Source: Lachnospiraceae bacterium UBA7205
GTDB lineage: Bacteria; Bacillota; Clostridia; Lachnospirales; Lachnospiraceae
Length of the DNA stretch: 23,658 nucleotides
Reading direction: 5' to 3'
NCBI GenBank assembly: GCA_002490665.1
Contig: DKUL01000015.1
Coordinates: forward strand, 50,899 to 74,556
The notes under the pieces are model-generated. The model made no database searches and was not told where the DNA came from. It worked only from the letters and a program-made list of their open reading frames with translations. How positions within the stretch are numbered: position 1 is the first letter of the stretch; each line of letters begins with the position of its first letter. Below are positions 23,285-23,658 of this stretch, in pieces. Position numbers and translations under genes: made by a program.

Positions 23285-23569
23285 ATGAAATTAGTACCAT
23301 TAGGAGACAGAGTCGTATTAAAGCAGTTAGTCGCGGAGGAGACAACAAAGTCAGGTATCGTATTACCAGGACAGAACAAGGAGAAGCCGCAGCAGGCAGA
23401 GGTTATCGCAGTAGGACCTGGCGGTGTCGTTGATGGCAAGGAAGTTAAGATGGAAGTCAAAACAGGCGACAATGTAATCTTTTCCAAGTATTCAGGAACA
23501 GAAGTAAAGATTGATGACGAGGAGTTTATCATTGTAAAGCAGAATGACATTCTGGCAGTAATCCAGTAA
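23285..23569 (+). CDS. groES: Co-chaperonin GroES
   Basis: Forms the seven-membered lid of the GroEL folding chamber in the cytoplasm. The 94-residue length is exactly typical. Recognisable parts are the opening LVPLGDRVVLKQL, the mobile loop EETTKSGIVLPGQNKEKPQQAEV that contacts GroEL, the GPGG roof segment, and the closing EFIIVKQNDILAVI. AAGGAGG lies 8 nt before ATG. Controlled by the CIRCE element just upstream. groEL is expected downstream but lies beyond the window; a long inverted repeat begins 39 bp after this gene. Confidence 0.98.
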   Translation: MKLVPLGDRVVLKQLVAEETTKSGIVLPGQNKEKPQQAEVIAVGPGGVVDGKEVKMEVKTGDNVIFSKYSGTEVKIDDEEFIIVKQNDILAVIQ

Positions 23570-23608
23570 TTAAGAGGGCGCGAAGTGCAGCGTTCTCCGC
23601 ATGAAATA

Positions 23609-23656
23609 ATCAATTATAGTAAACGACAAAAGTGCGTGTCGTTTACTATAATTGAT
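23609..23656. repeat. 20-bp perfect inverted repeat after groES
   Basis: ATCAATTATAGTAAACGACA and TGTCGTTTACTATAATTGAT flank an 8-nt spacer, AAAGTGCG. The stem is a perfect 20 bp and AT-rich. No T-tract is visible before the window ends 2 bp later, so it is not a plain terminator from what can be seen. It could be an RNA hairpin between groES and groEL, or the end of a mobile element or small repeat. Confidence 0.8.
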
Positions 23657-23658
23657 GC

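Overview
The window looks like a chromosomal segment of a low-to-mid GC Gram-positive gut Clostridia-type bacterium, most likely Lachnospiraceae. This is inferred from strong GGAGG-type ribosome binding sites, a perfect CIRCE operator before groES, and family content typical of that group: a YkpA-like ABC-F protein, a DUF5050 protein, a CmpB-type membrane protein, COG0523 GTPases and a PHP-HAD fusion. I see no phage genes, transposase, CRISPR array or tRNA. Most of the window is housekeeping DNA; the unusual content is in leaders, repeats and domain fusions.

Layout. 1-315 is the 3' part of the RNase P RNA gene and its terminator. 377-3293 is a compact + strand unit: an L,D-transpeptidase, a membrane-anchored trypsin-like protease and a dCMP-deaminase-type enzyme. 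3422-5488 carries two COG0523 metal-chaperone GTPases, the first with a long His/Asp/Glu metal-binding insert, the second apparently fused to a DUF1980 (YcgQ-like) domain; a strong terminator follows. 5529-5665 is a 137-bp structured repeat with 14-bp terminal inverted repeats. 5675-7247 (- strand) is pyrBI with a leader that looks like an E. coli pyrL-type attenuator: promoter, a 26-residue U-rich leader peptide, then a hairpin with a U-tract just before pyrB. 7278-8613 is a D,D-carboxypeptidase. 8605-10146 (- strand) holds a DUF5050 protein and a CmpB-like membrane protein separated by a large hairpin that swallows the second gene's start codon.

10235-15865 is a probable operon: pheA (chorismate mutase/prephenate dehydratase), a Ppx/GppA-like protein with a degenerate HD domain, polyphosphate kinase and Maf. 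An inverted second copy of the repeat follows (15887-16024). Then come a small acidic protein and a 706-residue protein that I cannot assign. 18543-20313 is an ABC-F protein with its own promoter and terminator. 20414-23074 pairs a PHP-HAD fusion with a degenerate GGDEF protein. The window ends with a sigma-A promoter, CIRCE and groES, followed by a 20-bp perfect inverted repeat where groEL would be expected.

Themes: cell-wall remodelling (L,D-transpeptidase, D,D-carboxypeptidase), metal homeostasis (two GTPases), pyrimidine supply (pyrBI, dCMP deaminase), and polyphosphate/nucleotide housekeeping (Ppx-like, Ppk1, Maf). The best candidates for something undescribed are the pyrBI leader-peptide attenuator, the structured repeat with compensatory base changes, the GTPase-DUF1980 fusion, and the unassigned pair at 16055-18513. 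All motif readings were made by eye; no database search was run.
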